Source: Paraglaciecola arctica BSs20135 (GTDB taxonomy: Bacteria > Pseudomonadota > Gammaproteobacteria > Enterobacterales > Alteromonadaceae). Taken from it: a DNA stretch of 64,000 nucleotides. The stretch covers positions 34,606 to 98,605 of the forward strand of contig NZ_BAEO01000017.1 of the NCBI RefSeq assembly GCF_000314995.1. The letters run 5' to 3'. Position numbers and translations under genes: made by a program. This document shows, in pieces, positions 27,772 to 36,933 of this stretch. The notes beneath the pieces were generated by a model that saw nothing but the letters and a program-made list of their open reading frames with translations, made no database searches and was not told the origin of the DNA. How positions within the stretch are numbered: the stretch's first letter is position 1; the number at the start of each line of letters is the position of its first letter.

Positions 27772-28446
27772 TTACTCGATCCCAATAAATTTATGCGTTT
27801 GTAATGACAAACGCCAATTACGCGCTATACAAGTTTTAATTGCAAGGTCGGTCGCTCGTTTTTGTTGGCTAATGGGCTGTAAATAAATGTTGGGCAGCGC
27901 TTGGTCACCCAATAAGGTTAACACTTGGTCTAACTCTTCAATATGTTTTTCCATGGCTATTGGGTGTTTAATTTCATTTGCTCGGCGCATTGCGCTACTT
28001 AATACAGGCCTGCCCCCAGGCATATTCACTTTGGGTGAAACTGTAACCCAAGTATCAGGATGGGCAATGATTTCATAAGTGCCACTGGTTTCAATTTGTA
28101 CCGAATAACCTTTTGTTATTAAGCTACTAGTGATCTCAGTCAAATCATACAAACAAGGCTCACCACCGGTGATCACAATATGTTTAGCGACATAACCATG
28201 AAGTTTAAAAAGTTCTAATAGTTGAGCGGTGGAGTGTTCAAACCAGCTATCAGACTCTGCGGTTTCCGCCATCACCGCATCACTAGTGGTTTTTAATTCA
28301 GGCGACACCACCCAAGTGTGTTTAGTGTCACACCATGGACAGCCAACTGGGCAACCTTGCAAGCGTACAAAAATGGATGGCAACCCTGTATAACTGCCCT
28401 CTCCTTGCAAAGACTCAAACACTTCATTAATTTTATACGAATTCAA
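27772..28446 (-). CDS. queE: 7-carboxy-7-deazaguanine synthase
   Basis: A 224-residue radical-SAM enzyme. The cluster-binding cysteines C32, C36 and C39 lie in GCPVGCPWCDTKHTW, the Cx3Cx2C spacing of this family, and GGEP (SAM binding) follows in VITGGEPCLYDL. QueE converts 6-carboxy-tetrahydropterin to 7-carboxy-7-deazaguanine in queuosine precursor synthesis. It is divergent from queC, which performs the next step, with 99 bases between starts. The substrate-binding ESLQGEG at 11-17 is intact. Confidence 0.95.
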   Translation of the reverse strand: MNSYKINEVFESLQGEGSYTGLPSIFVRLQGCPVGCPWCDTKHTWVVSPELKTTSDAVMAETAESDSWFEHSTAQLLELFKLHGYVAKHIVITGGEPCLYDLTEITSSLITKGYSVQIETSGTYEIIAHPDTWVTVSPKVNMPGGRPVLSSAMRRANEIKHPIAMEKHIEELDQVLTLLGDQALPNIYLQPISQQKRATDLAIKTCIARNWRLSLQTHKFIGIE

Positions 28447-28545
28447 TCACTTTCCTTTTTGTTTAACGCATTCCTGTTGTGGGAATTTAGCGTCAAATCA
28501 CTTAAAATCACTACATAATGAATTGATTATAAAGAAGCAAAGCTC

Positions 28546-29205
28546 ATGTCACAAAAGGTAGTGGTAATTTTTTCCGGAGGAATGGACTCATTTACAGTCC
28601 TAAACCTAGCAGTTAAGCAGGGCTTAGAGGTATTTTCCTTATCTTTCGATTATGGACAAAGACACAAAAAAGAACTGGATTATGCAGATCGTGCCTGCAA
28701 AACGTTAAATGTACACCACAAAATTGTCGATATATCAGCCATCAACCAATTAATTGGCGGCTCATCACTGACATCTGATATTGACGTAGCCGAAGGCCAT
28801 TACGAAGAACAAAGCATGAAAAGCACAGTTGTGCCCAACCGCAATATGATTCTGCTATCTATGGCTGTAGGTTATGCTGTTTCAATCGAGGCCAACCAAG
28901 TCTACTACGGCGCGCACTCAGGCGATCACGCCATCTACCCTGACTGTCGCCCTGAATTTGTCCATAAAATGAATGACGTATGCGCTATCGCCAACTACGA
29001 AGCCGTCGAAATTGTTACGCCTTATCTAGAAGTCAGTAAAACTGCCATTTTAACCGCAGGCTTAGCAATGGGCTTGGATTACAACCAAACCTGGACTTGT
29101 TACAACGGCCGCGAAAAAGCCTGTGGCAAATGTGGAGCTTGTCAGGAGCGATTAGAAGCCTTTTCTGAAAATGGTGTGAGTGACCCATTGGATTATGAGG
29201 GATAA
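28546..29205 (+). CDS. queC: 7-cyano-7-deazaguanine synthase
   Basis: A 219-residue ATP-dependent amidotransferase-like enzyme that turns 7-carboxy-7-deazaguanine into preQ0 using ammonia and ATP. The PP-loop FSGGMDSFT is at residues 9-17, and the C-terminal zinc site is in [15 protein letters not shown] with the usual Cys spacing. The length is near that of E. coli QueC (231). It is paired divergently with queE and followed by a short hairpin terminator at 29232-29252. Confidence 0.95.
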   Translation: MSQKVVVIFSGGMDSFTVLNLAVKQGLEVFSLSFDYGQRHKKELDYADRACKTLNVHHKIVDISAINQLIGGSSLTSDIDVAEGHYEEQSMKSTVVPNRNMILLSMAVGYAVSIEANQVYYGAHSGDHAIYPDCRPEFVHKMNDVCAIANYEAVEIVTPYLEVSKTAILTAGLAMGLDYNQTWTCYNGREKACGKCGACQERLEAFSENGVSDPLDYEG

Positions 29206-29231
29206 CTTCGAGCTTTAAGAACATAAAGTTG

Positions 29232-29252
29232 AAACCGGTGAAAGCCGGTTTT
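29232..29252 (+). terminator. Intrinsic terminator of queC
   Basis: AAACCGG and CCGGTTTT pair across a six-base loop 27 bases after the queC stop. The stem is GC-rich and ends in four T residues followed by AT, so it should work moderately well. Confidence 0.75.
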
Positions 29253-29362
29253 ATATCAGTTGTACCAAAGATTAAAGTCAAAAGCATAAGCAACACACAC
29301 TGTCATTTTATAAGGCAAAAAAAGCCGAATAAACAAATGATTAGAACCCTCATGTTATTTTA

Positions 29363-29660
29363 ATCCTTCATCTGCGAAGCAGATGTTCTTGATCTACCCT
29401 CGACTCAAAGCTCGCCGATTATTTTGTGAATTCAGTAGGGCAATCGCCATGGAAGGCGATTGAGTTTGCCAATGCTGGGAGCAAGTGCAAACGACCTGCT
29501 TAATTCACAAAATAATTGGATGAAGAGCATTGCCCTCGAGCGGCACTTTTTGCTTACTTTTTGCTGCTGTTGGCAAAAAGTAAGTCAGACGAAAGGGATT
29601 TCGTTTGAAGAAATCCAAGGATGGAGTGCTCTTCAAAGCATAGAGCATGAAATTCCACAT
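29363..29660 (+). repeat. Structured interspersed repeat, copy C
   Basis: The best-formed copy. Stems in order: CATCTGC/GCAGATG (29370-29386), outer ATTATTTTGTGAATT (29418-29432) with AATTCACAAAATAAT (29502-29516, perfect), inner CAATCGCC/GGCGATTG (29441-29448 with 29455-29462, perfect), TTTGC/GCAAA around an asymmetric loop (about 29465-29491), CTTACTTTTTGC/GCAAAAAGTAAG (29553-29564 with 29573-29584, perfect) and ACGAAA/TTTCGT (29589-29604). The element lies between queC and the convergent LysR gene. It carries no convincing open frame. Confidence 0.85.
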
Positions 29661-29675
29661 TCTAAATTCACATTA

Positions 29676-29696
29676 AAAAGCCGCATAAATGCGGCT
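29676..29696 (-). terminator. Intrinsic terminator of the LysR gene
   Basis: Read on the minus strand, GCCGCAT pairs with ATGCGGC over a two-base loop and is followed by TTTTTAATG. It lies about 50 bases after the stop of the LysR gene that ends at 29744, beyond the heptamer repeat. Confidence 0.82.
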
Positions 29697-29708
29697 TGTA
29701 AAATCCAA

Positions 29709-29736
29709 CTCGTAGCTCGTAGCTCGTAGCTCGTAG
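29709..29736. repeat. Heptamer tandem repeat (CTCGTAG)4
   Basis: Four exact copies of CTCGTAG in a row, followed by CTA. The unit is the reverse complement (rotated) of the TACGAGC unit repeated nine times at 41592-41654. It sits between the stop of the LysR gene and its terminator. Confidence 0.9.
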
Positions 29737-29743
29737 CTAAAGC

Positions 29744-30664
29744 CTACTTCTCAACCTGCTGAATAAAGTAACTAATTTCCTTAATCAAATGCCTTAACAC
29801 AGGATTTAAGCGAGTATTTTTACCATTCATCACAAACAGCTCATGACTGAATTCAAATAAACTTTTACCAACTGGCACTAGCCCTAGACCTGCCGCTTGG
29901 TTAGTCAGTACGTAATCAGGTAATAGCCCTACATACTCGCCAGTCATAATCGCTGATAGACAAGCATCATATGAGTCAGAAAAGGTTTGGATCCCCATAC
30001 GAATATCATCAGAAATGTAATTAGCTGAAGATAAACCAGAAATACCTATTGCAGGATAATCTCCAATTTTAATGTTGTCGGGTAAAACATCACGATATTT
30101 TGCTAAGACATGGGAAGGTGAGCAATATAATCGGCCTTTACAGGAAACTTCTACAGGGTGAAAGGTAACGGATTCAGGTTTGACCATATCGTAAGTCGAC
30201 AACACCAAATGGCATTCGCCAGATAAGGCAACATGCTCAACCTCATTATATAAACGAGTTTGAATATTTACGTGAATATCGTTAAATTTTTTCATGGTGC
30301 TTTTTACAGCTTTACTTACCGCTAAATGGTAAGAAAGTGGTAAACCCGCCATCATTACTAAGGTAATGTGTCCTGAATAGTCGTCGTGTAAACTTTTCAG
30401 ATTAAACACAAAGTTATCGAATGAGTTAAAGATACGTTTGGTTTCCTGAAAAACCACTTCGCCTTCTTTGGTCATTTGAAAACCACCACGACCACGATGG
30501 CATAAAACTAAATCTAAGCGTTCTTCTAACTTTTTAATAGCAGCGCTAATATTTGGTCGTTGCATACGAAGTACCGGCTCAGCAGCGGTAAAGCCATTAC
30601 ATGAGGCGACAGCGTAAAATACACGCAATAATTTGATATCAGATTCTTGAAGACGGTTCAACAT
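29744..30664 (-). CDS. LysR-family transcriptional regulator
   Basis: A 306-residue LysR-type regulator: winged helix-turn-helix at about 8-66 (FTAAEPVLRMQRPNISAAIKKLEERL) and a periplasmic-binding-like effector domain from about 92 onward. The predicted recognition segment is typical. It is not adjacent to an obvious target operon: its start faces a repeat-filled gap and its end is convergent with queC. The target genes and effector cannot be inferred here. Its closest family members in marine gammaproteobacteria are uncharacterised as far as I can tell. Confidence 0.9.
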   Translation of the reverse strand: MLNRLQESDIKLLRVFYAVASCNGFTAAEPVLRMQRPNISAAIKKLEERLDLVLCHRGRGGFQMTKEGEVVFQETKRIFNSFDNFVFNLKSLHDDYSGHITLVMMAGLPLSYHLAVSKAVKSTMKKFNDIHVNIQTRLYNEVEHVALSGECHLVLSTYDMVKPESVTFHPVEVSCKGRLYCSPSHVLAKYRDVLPDNIKIGDYPAIGISGLSSANYISDDIRMGIQTFSDSYDACLSAIMTGEYVGLLPDYVLTNQAAGLGLVPVGKSLFEFSHELFVMNGKNTRLNPVLRHLIKEISYFIQQVEK

Positions 30665-30798
30665 TTAAGCACCACTTATAGGTATAGTTCTTGATACTAA
30701 TGTACATAGTAGGAAAGGCGTAGCTGGATTACAATGGAAATTTAGCAGAACAGCTAAAAACAGTGGTGTTAGCTTTAAAAATATATCATCAAAAGATT

Positions 30799-30935
30799 AA
30801 AAATATTGAACCACAGAGGAAAAAGAGTGCACAGAGAAAACTATAAAAGTGATAAAGCATAGTATCGATATTTGACATTGCCTTATCCCTTCTTTTCCTT
30901 TTTGTCCTCCTTTTCCCTGTGGTGGATCATCTTTT
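30799..30935. repeat. CACAGAG-type palindromic repeat, copy 1
   Basis: The 22 bases at 30799-30820 (AAAAATATTGAACCAC followed by AGAGGA) recur at 63863-63884 with one change. Here CCACAGAGGAAAA (30811-30823) can pair with TTTTCCCTGTGG (30911-30922), giving a long imperfect hairpin. It occupies most of the 355-base gap between the LysR gene and the end of uvrB. No gene is visible in the gap. Confidence 0.65.
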
Positions 30936-31019
30936 GCTTTTCTTTCTAATCGGTAACCGACGTTGCGCCAACCGATTTAGCCGTACCCAGTATAAAACTT
31001 AATAGCCTAAATTCTATAA

Positions 31020-33029
31020 CTATGAATTTTTGACTATTTGCGCCCGAAAGGCCTCTATTTCATCACGCAAATTCGCCGCTTTTTCAAATTCTAAATCTTT
31101 AGCGGCTTTAAACATGACTTTTTCCAGTTCAGTAATTCTCTGCAAAATTTGTGGTGTGCTAAGAGCGTTATATTTTTTGCTCGATTCGGCCACTAACCTG
31201 AGTTTAACTTTACCATCAGAACTGCCATCTCCCACATCCATAATATCGGTGATAGGTTTATTCATTTGTGTGGGAATAATACCGTGTTTAAGATTATAGG
31301 CTCTTTGTATTTCACGCCTTCTGTCAGTTTCTGCGATAGCCCGCTCCATAGATCCGGTGATCCTATCGGCATACAATATTGCTCGACCTTTAAGATGTCG
31401 CGCTGCCCGCCCCATGGTTTGGATCAGAGACTTATCAGAACGTAAAAATCCTTCTTTGTCTGCATCAAGAATGGCCACTAACGACACTTCTGGCATATCT
31501 AGCCCTTCTCTGAGTAAATTGATCCCCACCAACACATCAAATTTACCTATACGTAAATCACGAATAATTTCAATACGTTCAACTGTGTCTATATCTGAAT
31601 GTAGGTAACGAGCCTTAACGCCATGTTCGTCAAGATAATCACTTAAGTCTTCGGACATACGTTTGGTTAAGGTGGTCACTAATACTCTTTCGTTGAGTGC
31701 TACACACTTATGAATTTCAGACAATAGATCATCAACTTGAGTACCTACAGGTCGTATTTCTATTTCTGGATCAAGCAAACCTGTGGGGCGCACTAGTTGT
31801 TCCACTATATCGTCTGGAACATTCTCTAATTCAAATTTCCCAGGTGTTGCAGACACATAAATGGTCTGCGGGGCAATTTGTTCAAACTCTTCAAACTTAA
31901 GAGGTCGGTTATCTAATGCCGAAGGTAAACGAAAGCCATATTCCACTAAGGTTTCTTTACGGGATCTATCGCCTTTATACATGGCGCCAATTTGTGAAAC
32001 TGTCACGTGAGACTCATCAATAAACATTAGGCCATCTGCTGGAAAATAATCAATCAGAGTGGGCGGCGGATCGCCTGGGTTTCGGCCTGATAGGTAGCGG
32101 GAGTAGTTTTCGATGCCTGAGCAATAACCTAACTCTTGCATCATTTCCATATCAAATTGACAACGCTGTGAAACTCGTTGCTCTTCGACTAATTTATTAA
32201 CAGACTTAAGTTGCTCGCGCCTTTCTTTAAGTTCAACTTTGATATGTTCAATCGCATCAATGATTTTTTCTCTGGGGGTGACGTAATGAGTTTTGGGGAA
32301 AACGGTGGCGCGGGCTACGGTTTTTTCAACCGCACCGGTAAGAGGATCAAATATACTGATGCGCTCGACTTCTTCGTCGAACAATTCAACTCTAATACCA
32401 TGACGTTCTGAGTCCGCAGGGAATACGTCAATCACATCACCGCGCACTCTAAAAGTACCGCGCTCAAAAGCGACATCATTGCGGGTGTATTGAATTTCGG
32501 CCAAACGCCGCAAAATATCTCGTTGATTCATGATATCGCCTTGACGAAAATGCACCAACATTTTCATATAAGACTGAGGATCACCCAAACCATAGATGGC
32601 CGAGACACTAGAAACAATAATGACGTCGCGTCTTTCCATTAAAGACTTAGTTGCAGATAAACGCATTTGTTCGATATGTGCGTTTATCGAGGCATCTTTC
32701 TCAATAAAAGTGTCACTAGAAGGGACATAAGCTTCAGGCTGATAATAATCGTAATAGGACACAAAATATTCTACTGCGTTATTGGGGAAAAACTCTTTCA
32801 TCTCACCGTAAAGTTGTGCAGCTAAGGTTTTATTGTGTGCCAATATCAGTGTTGGCCGCTGAACTTTTTCAATCACATTAGCCATGGTAAAGGTTTTACC
32901 CGAACCAGTAACACCTAATAATATTTGCCGGGCTAGGCCATCTTCTAAACCTTCAACTAAGGCTTTGATTGCTTTAGGTTGGTCGCCCGCTGGCGAATAA
33001 CTGGAGGATAATTCAAATGCTCTACTCAT
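31020..33029 (-). CDS. uvrB: Excinuclease ABC subunit B
   Basis: A 669-residue nucleotide-excision repair helicase-like protein. Walker A is GVTGSGKT at residues 39-46. The beta-hairpin region is [21 protein letters not shown] at about 92-112, helicase motifs continue through [17 protein letters not shown] and TMGRAARH, and the C-terminal UVR motif (about 630-665) that contacts UvrC is present. The length equals that of E. coli UvrB (673). UvrB loads at lesions from the UvrA2B complex and positions UvrC. It lies five bases after a MATE transporter gene on the same strand, so the two are probably co-transcribed. Confidence 0.97.
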   Translation of the reverse strand: MSRAFELSSSYSPAGDQPKAIKALVEGLEDGLARQILLGVTGSGKTFTMANVIEKVQRPTLILAHNKTLAAQLYGEMKEFFPNNAVEYFVSYYDYYQPEAYVPSSDTFIEKDASINAHIEQMRLSATKSLMERRDVIIVSSVSAIYGLGDPQSYMKMLVHFRQGDIMNQRDILRRLAEIQYTRNDVAFERGTFRVRGDVIDVFPADSERHGIRVELFDEEVERISIFDPLTGAVEKTVARATVFPKTHYVTPREKIIDAIEHIKVELKERREQLKSVNKLVEEQRVSQRCQFDMEMMQELGYCSGIENYSRYLSGRNPGDPPPTLIDYFPADGLMFIDESHVTVSQIGAMYKGDRSRKETLVEYGFRLPSALDNRPLKFEEFEQIAPQTIYVSATPGKFELENVPDDIVEQLVRPTGLLDPEIEIRPVGTQVDDLLSEIHKCVALNERVLVTTLTKRMSEDLSDYLDEHGVKARYLHSDIDTVERIEIIRDLRIGKFDVLVGINLLREGLDMPEVSLVAILDADKEGFLRSDKSLIQTMGRAARHLKGRAILYADRITGSMERAIAETDRRREIQRAYNLKHGIIPTQMNKPITDIMDVGDGSSDGKVKLRLVAESSKKYNALSTPQILQRITELEKVMFKAAKDLEFEKAANLRDEIEAFRAQIVKNS

Positions 33030-33034
33030 AAATC

Positions 33035-34411
33035 TTAGTTACTCAATACACTTTGTTCAAATCGTGAAGCCAGAATGGTTTTAAACCAAATAAAGGCAAG
33101 ACAGCCAACAGTAATATTTGCTAATACTGCCGCCCAAAAAAGTCCAGGTAAATCAAACCAATAACTGCCTATAAAAGAAAACGGCACAAAAAACACAAAT
33201 AGACGCATTCCATTTAATAAAAAAGCTGACATAGGCATATGCATGGCATTAAAGGATGAATTGGTCAAAATAGTCACGCCCTGTAACCCGTATCCTAGGG
33301 GCACAATCAATAGAAATAGCACTATGGTCGAAGTGACTTCTGGCTCATTGGTAAATATATTAGCAATTACCCCTGATAACAGAGCCAAGATAGCAAAAAT
33401 AATCAGTTGCCATACAATCACAAACTTGACACATAAACTATAGGCCTGCCCTACCCGATCAAGTTTATTGGCTCCGAAATTTTGACTAATAAAAGGTGGC
33501 AATGACATAGATAAAGACAGCACTACTATACTGGCAATAGATTCTAATCGCCCACCGACTCCCCAAGCTGCAACCGCTTCGGGTCCATAACCGGCAACAA
33601 TGGCAGTGACTATACCAGCAGAGATAGGTGTTAACATATTGGCTCCAGCGGCTGGCAATCCAATCTTTAAGATCCCTCCTGTACTGCGCTTTAACTGTTG
33701 CCAATTAAGTAACTTAGGTTCAATCAACTTTCTCTTTACAGCTAATAAATACAAAATATAAAACAAACCTACGGCCCAAGATACAAGTGTAGCTATAGCC
33801 GCACCTTGTATTCCAAAAGCCGGCACTGGCCCCCAACCAAATATAAGTAAAGGATCAAGTATGACATTGATAAGGCCACCAAAGGCCATCACGTAGCTAG
33901 GTGTTTTAGTATCGCCAGAAGCACGCAACACACTGTTACCCACCATAGGCATGGCCAGAAATATACCTGCACCGTACCACACCAACATATACTCATAAAT
34001 TAAAACCAATTGCTTTTCGTCTGCACCCATCAAGCGAAAAATAGGCTCTATAGACATTACGCCGATAATAGCCAAAATAATCGCTAACACCATGGTTAAC
34101 ATTAAAGCGCCTGTAGCAGTTTCTTTTGCCTGATCCCGTTGTCCGGCCCCAAGCAATTTAGCAATAATGGCTGAGGTACCTATACCCAATCCAATATTTA
34201 GGCTGATGACAGTAAAAGTAACCGGAAACGTAAAACTGATTGCAGCAAGTTCCTGAGTACCTAACATGCCAATAAAAAAGGTATCTACTAGCCCAAATGT
34301 CATAAGTACAACCATACCTAGTATCATAGGCAAGGTCATTTCACGCAAAGTGGCGACAATATCATTGTTCAGCAAATCTGGGGGAGACGTTGTTTTAGTA
34401 CTTGAAGTCAA
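33035..34411 (-). CDS. MATE-family multidrug efflux transporter
   Basis: A 458-residue, 12-helix membrane protein of the MATE family with two six-helix halves. The first half begins with [29 protein letters not shown] and the second at about residue 245 ([14 protein letters not shown]), the usual internal repeat. Members export cationic drugs and metabolites in exchange for Na+ or H+. The start is a TTG at 34411 preceded by GAGAGTAATA; the next in-frame ATG would remove part of the first helix. It is followed closely by uvrB, an arrangement that suggests co-transcription but no functional link. Confidence 0.9.
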   Translation of the reverse strand: MTSSTKTTSPPDLLNNDIVATLREMTLPMILGMVVLMTFGLVDTFFIGMLGTQELAAISFTFPVTFTVISLNIGLGIGTSAIIAKLLGAGQRDQAKETATGALMLTMVLAIILAIIGVMSIEPIFRLMGADEKQLVLIYEYMLVWYGAGIFLAMPMVGNSVLRASGDTKTPSYVMAFGGLINVILDPLLIFGWGPVPAFGIQGAAIATLVSWAVGLFYILYLLAVKRKLIEPKLLNWQQLKRSTGGILKIGLPAAGANMLTPISAGIVTAIVAGYGPEAVAAWGVGGRLESIASIVVLSLSMSLPPFISQNFGANKLDRVGQAYSLCVKFVIVWQLIIFAILALLSGVIANIFTNEPEVTSTIVLFLLIVPLGYGLQGVTILTNSSFNAMHMPMSAFLLNGMRLFVFFVPFSFIGSYWFDLPGLFWAAVLANITVGCLAFIWFKTILASRFEQSVLSN

Positions 34412-35298
34412 TATTACTCTCTCTTAATTGAAGATATTGATAGGTAAGTAGCTCGACTAGTTCAAAATCACATAACACAGAGTTTAATCTTAAAAATTTC
34501 AGTAAAATGCAATGGTATTTTTTATAGGGTCATACTGATGCGTATAATACGCGTTTTTCCCTTTATTTCTCTTATATTTAGCTGCATCAATGTTACAAAA
34601 TTGTTACAAGCCCCACTCAACCATGTGTATCCTTTTAAATACACTGGAGTGCCCATTTCTTGACGTTTTAGCTTTATTCGAGCGACTTTTTGCAAAATAA
34701 ATTTTATAGTTTTAAAAACAATCGATTCAAAATGAAAAAATAATTTGTCGGTTTTAGCATATTTCCGCTTTTCTCTTTAAAAACAACACACAAGCATAAA
34801 TCCATACAATTTAAAATTAATTTTTTATTAATCAGCCAACCCAAAAAAATATTTATCCATTTGTTTTTAAAGCTTTTTTTTAATTATTTTTTTATTTTCC
34901 ACTTCAACTATTGACTTTGAATTGATATGCACAACTTTACTACTGACAATTTAATCCACAAGGTTATCCACAAGATTCGTGGATAACTGCCGCCACCCTT
35001 TAATTGGCGTACATTAAAACCTAGGTGGGTTTTATTTTAGTTGGTGGCCACTAACCTTCACATCGGCAACAAAGGTTACACTTTTATTAAATGCTGGTAT
35101 TACATACAGTGATCAATAAATTATTAATAACAATTAGCTATAACGAAATGGAAAATCGGTCTTTGATTTACGATCAAATAGGAACACTAAAATTGCGCAA
35201 TTTTGAAGCAATAAAATCTAGTTTATTTTTATATTCTGGTAATACGCACAAAATCTGCGCAGTTAAAAAAAATATAGTGAAAAACCTCACTTTGAGTG
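34412..35298. other. Long AT-rich non-coding gap
   Basis: About 890 bases with no convincing gene. It contains GCGTAT/ATACGC around TATAAT (34541-34551 region), a stretch of nearly pure A/T at about 34670-34920, a DnaA-box cluster (34951-34987), a CGCCA/TGGCG hairpin followed by AAAACC/GGTTTT with T-rich tail (about 34990-35034) and a TAACCTT/AAGGTTA inverted repeat (35052-35078). A 77-codon open frame at 35091-35324 lacks a ribosome binding site and overlaps the tRNA promoter, so I do not call it. Confidence 0.6.
34951..34987. other. DnaA-box cluster
   Basis: A perfect DnaA box TTATCCACA at 34964-34972 is preceded by TTAATCCACA (34951-34960) and followed by the inverted GTGGATAA (34979-34986), so TTATCCAC and GTGGATAA form a perfect 8-bp palindrome with a seven-base spacer. 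It borders a very AT-rich block. The chromosomal origin is normally beside mnmG or dnaA, neither of which is here, so a titration or regulatory site is more likely than oriC. Confidence 0.6.
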
Positions 35299-35327
35299 TT
35301 GACAGCGAGCGGTATGCTCATTAGTAT
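35299..35327 (+). promoter_or_regulatory. Promoter of the tRNA-Asn pair
   Basis: TTGACA (35299-35304) and TAGTAT (35322-35327) are 17 bases apart, about 80 bases before the first tRNA. The -35 hexamer is perfect. A GC-rich start region (CCGCACCG) follows, as in stringently controlled stable-RNA promoters. Confidence 0.75.
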
Positions 35328-35405
35328 TCCGCACCGTTGAAAAGCAGCCTAGTTTTAAACAAAGAGTTTCTAACTAAGCAAAGTTTTCAACGATAAGTAT
35401 AAAGT

Positions 35406-35482
35406 TCCCCCTTAGCTCAGCTGGTTAGAGCGACGGACTGTTAATCCGCAGGTCCCCTGTTCGAGTCGGGGAGGGGGAGCCA
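35406..35482 (+). tRNA. tRNA-Asn (GTT), copy 1
   Basis: A 77-base tRNA including the encoded CCA. The acceptor arm TCCCCCT pairs with AGGGGGA, the D arm is GCTC/GAGC, the anticodon loop CTGTTAA carries GTT, and the T loop is TTCGAGT flanked by CCCTG/CGGGG-type pairing. It is identical to the second copy 55 bases downstream. Confidence 0.96.
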
Positions 35483-35537
35483 ACTTATACTGACCATTAA
35501 ATATTTTTCGATGATTAATATTTAATTTGAATTGAAT

Positions 35538-35614
35538 TCCCCCTTAGCTCAGCTGGTTAGAGCGACGGACTGTTAATCCGCAGGTCCCCTGTTCGAGTCG
35601 GGGAGGGGGAGCCA
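35538..35614 (+). tRNA. tRNA-Asn (GTT), copy 2
   Basis: Base-for-base identical to the tRNA-Asn at 35406-35482, also with encoded CCA. Both are probably processed from one transcript started at the promoter near 35299. The two copies let the cell make more tRNA-Asn without divergence. Confidence 0.96.
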
Positions 35615-35777
35615 ATTCAATATTTACTATCTCATTGCTTATTACCTCCACTTATCGACTTTTATTTCAATAATAAACACCTTTTAGCAATAAACTTTTG
35701 AATATCAAGTTGTTAATGATCACTTAAATAAAGATAATAGCAGCGTCTTAATAACTCCTGGCTAATATCCACTTTAC

Positions 35778-36359
35778 ATGACCGAATTCTTACTACTATT
35801 AATTGGCACTGTGCTGGTGAACAACTTTGTGTTGGTTCAATTTCTAGGCTTGTGCCCTTTTATGGGTGTATCTGGAAAATTGGAAACCGCTATTGGCATG
35901 TCCATGGCCACTACCTTTGTACTTACTCTGGCCTCTCTTTCCAGCTATCTAGTTGAACATTATATATTGTTACCCCTTGGTATCGGGTATTTACGCACCC
36001 TGAGTTTTATACTGGTGATTGCCGTAGTGGTGCAATTCACAGAAATGGTAGTCCACAAAACTAGTCCTACTTTATATCGCCTACTCGGAATATTTTTGCC
36101 CCTCATCACCACTAATTGCGCAGTATTAGGTGTAGCATTACTAAATATTAACCAAGATCATAATTTTGTTGAATCTGTTGTTTATGGCTTTGGTGCCGCT
36201 GTTGGCTTTTCTTTAGTACTCATATTGTTCTCCGCCATGCGTGAACGTTTAGCCGTTGCTGACGTGCCTAAACCTTTCAAAGGAGCATCTATTGGTATGA
36301 TCACCGCTGGATTGATGTCATTAGCCTTTATGGGCTTTACTGGCTTGGTTAAGTTTTAA
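35778..36359 (+). CDS. rsxA: Electron transport complex subunit RsxA
   Basis: A 193-residue inner-membrane protein with six helices, homologous to RnfA/NqrE. Its first helix begins [23 protein letters not shown], and the family's conserved ITTNCAVLG lies near residues 113-121. It opens the rsxABCDGE operon, which encodes an ion-translocating ferredoxin:NAD oxidoreductase-type complex; in E. coli this complex keeps the SoxR sensor reduced. The stop overlaps the rsxB start by one base (TAATG). Confidence 0.95.
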   Translation: MTEFLLLLIGTVLVNNFVLVQFLGLCPFMGVSGKLETAIGMSMATTFVLTLASLSSYLVEHYILLPLGIGYLRTLSFILVIAVVVQFTEMVVHKTSPTLYRLLGIFLPLITTNCAVLGVALLNINQDHNFVESVVYGFGAAVGFSLVLILFSAMRERLAVADVPKPFKGASIGMITAGLMSLAFMGFTGLVKF

Positions 36360-36925
36360 TGTCGCTAACTTTTGCTATTTTAACTGCTTTATTAGCTATA
36401 GGCCTATTGGCCCTCATTTTTGGACTGGTATTGGGCTTCGCGGCGGTTAAATTTAAGGTAGAAAGTGATCCTCTAGTTGAACAAATTGATCAGATCCTAC
36501 CGCAAACCCAATGTGGACAATGTGGATACCCTGGTTGCAAACCTTATGCACAAGCCATAGCTGATGGTGACGAAATAAATAAATGCCCACCTGGTGGCGA
36601 TGCCACCATAAAAAAACTTGCCGACCTTATGGGTGTAGAAGCCAAATCTTTAGATGCAGCCCATGGTCAAGAAGATATCAAAAAGGTTGCCTATATTCGG
36701 GAAGACGAATGTATAGGTTGTACTAAATGTATTCAAGCCTGCCCTGTTGATGCCATATTAGGCGCTGCCAAACAAATGCATACCGTTATTGTAGACGAGT
36801 GCACAGGCTGCGATCTATGTGTCGATCCCTGCCCTGTGGATTGCATCGATATGATACCTTTGGCAAATAATGCCTCATCCTGGCGCTGGAATATCGATTC
36901 CATTCCTATTAAGCAGATTGGCTGA
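36359..36925 (+). CDS. rsxB: Electron transport complex subunit RsxB (Fe-S)
   Basis: A 188-residue iron-sulphur subunit. An N-terminal membrane helix (about 5-27) anchors it, then a 4Fe-4S domain with [13 protein letters not shown] near 49-61, and two ferredoxin-type 4Fe-4S clusters in [14 protein letters not shown] and [14 protein letters not shown]. It passes electrons between RsxC and the membrane subunits. Length and cysteine pattern match RsxB/RnfB. It starts on the rsxA stop codon. Confidence 0.95.
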   Translation: MSLTFAILTALLAIGLLALIFGLVLGFAAVKFKVESDPLVEQIDQILPQTQCGQCGYPGCKPYAQAIADGDEINKCPPGGDATIKKLADLMGVEAKSLDAAHGQEDIKKVAYIREDECIGCTKCIQACPVDAILGAAKQMHTVIVDECTGCDLCVDPCPVDCIDMIPLANNASSWRWNIDSIPIKQIG

Positions 36926-36933
36926 CTGGAATT

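Noticed and set aside
34951..34987. Chromosomal replication origin
   Set aside because: No dnaA, dnaN, mnmG or mioC nearby and only three boxes; kept only as a DnaA-box cluster.
35091..35324. 77-codon open frame in the AT-rich gap
   Set aside because: No ribosome binding site, low-complexity composition, and it runs across the clear tRNA promoter at 35299-35327.
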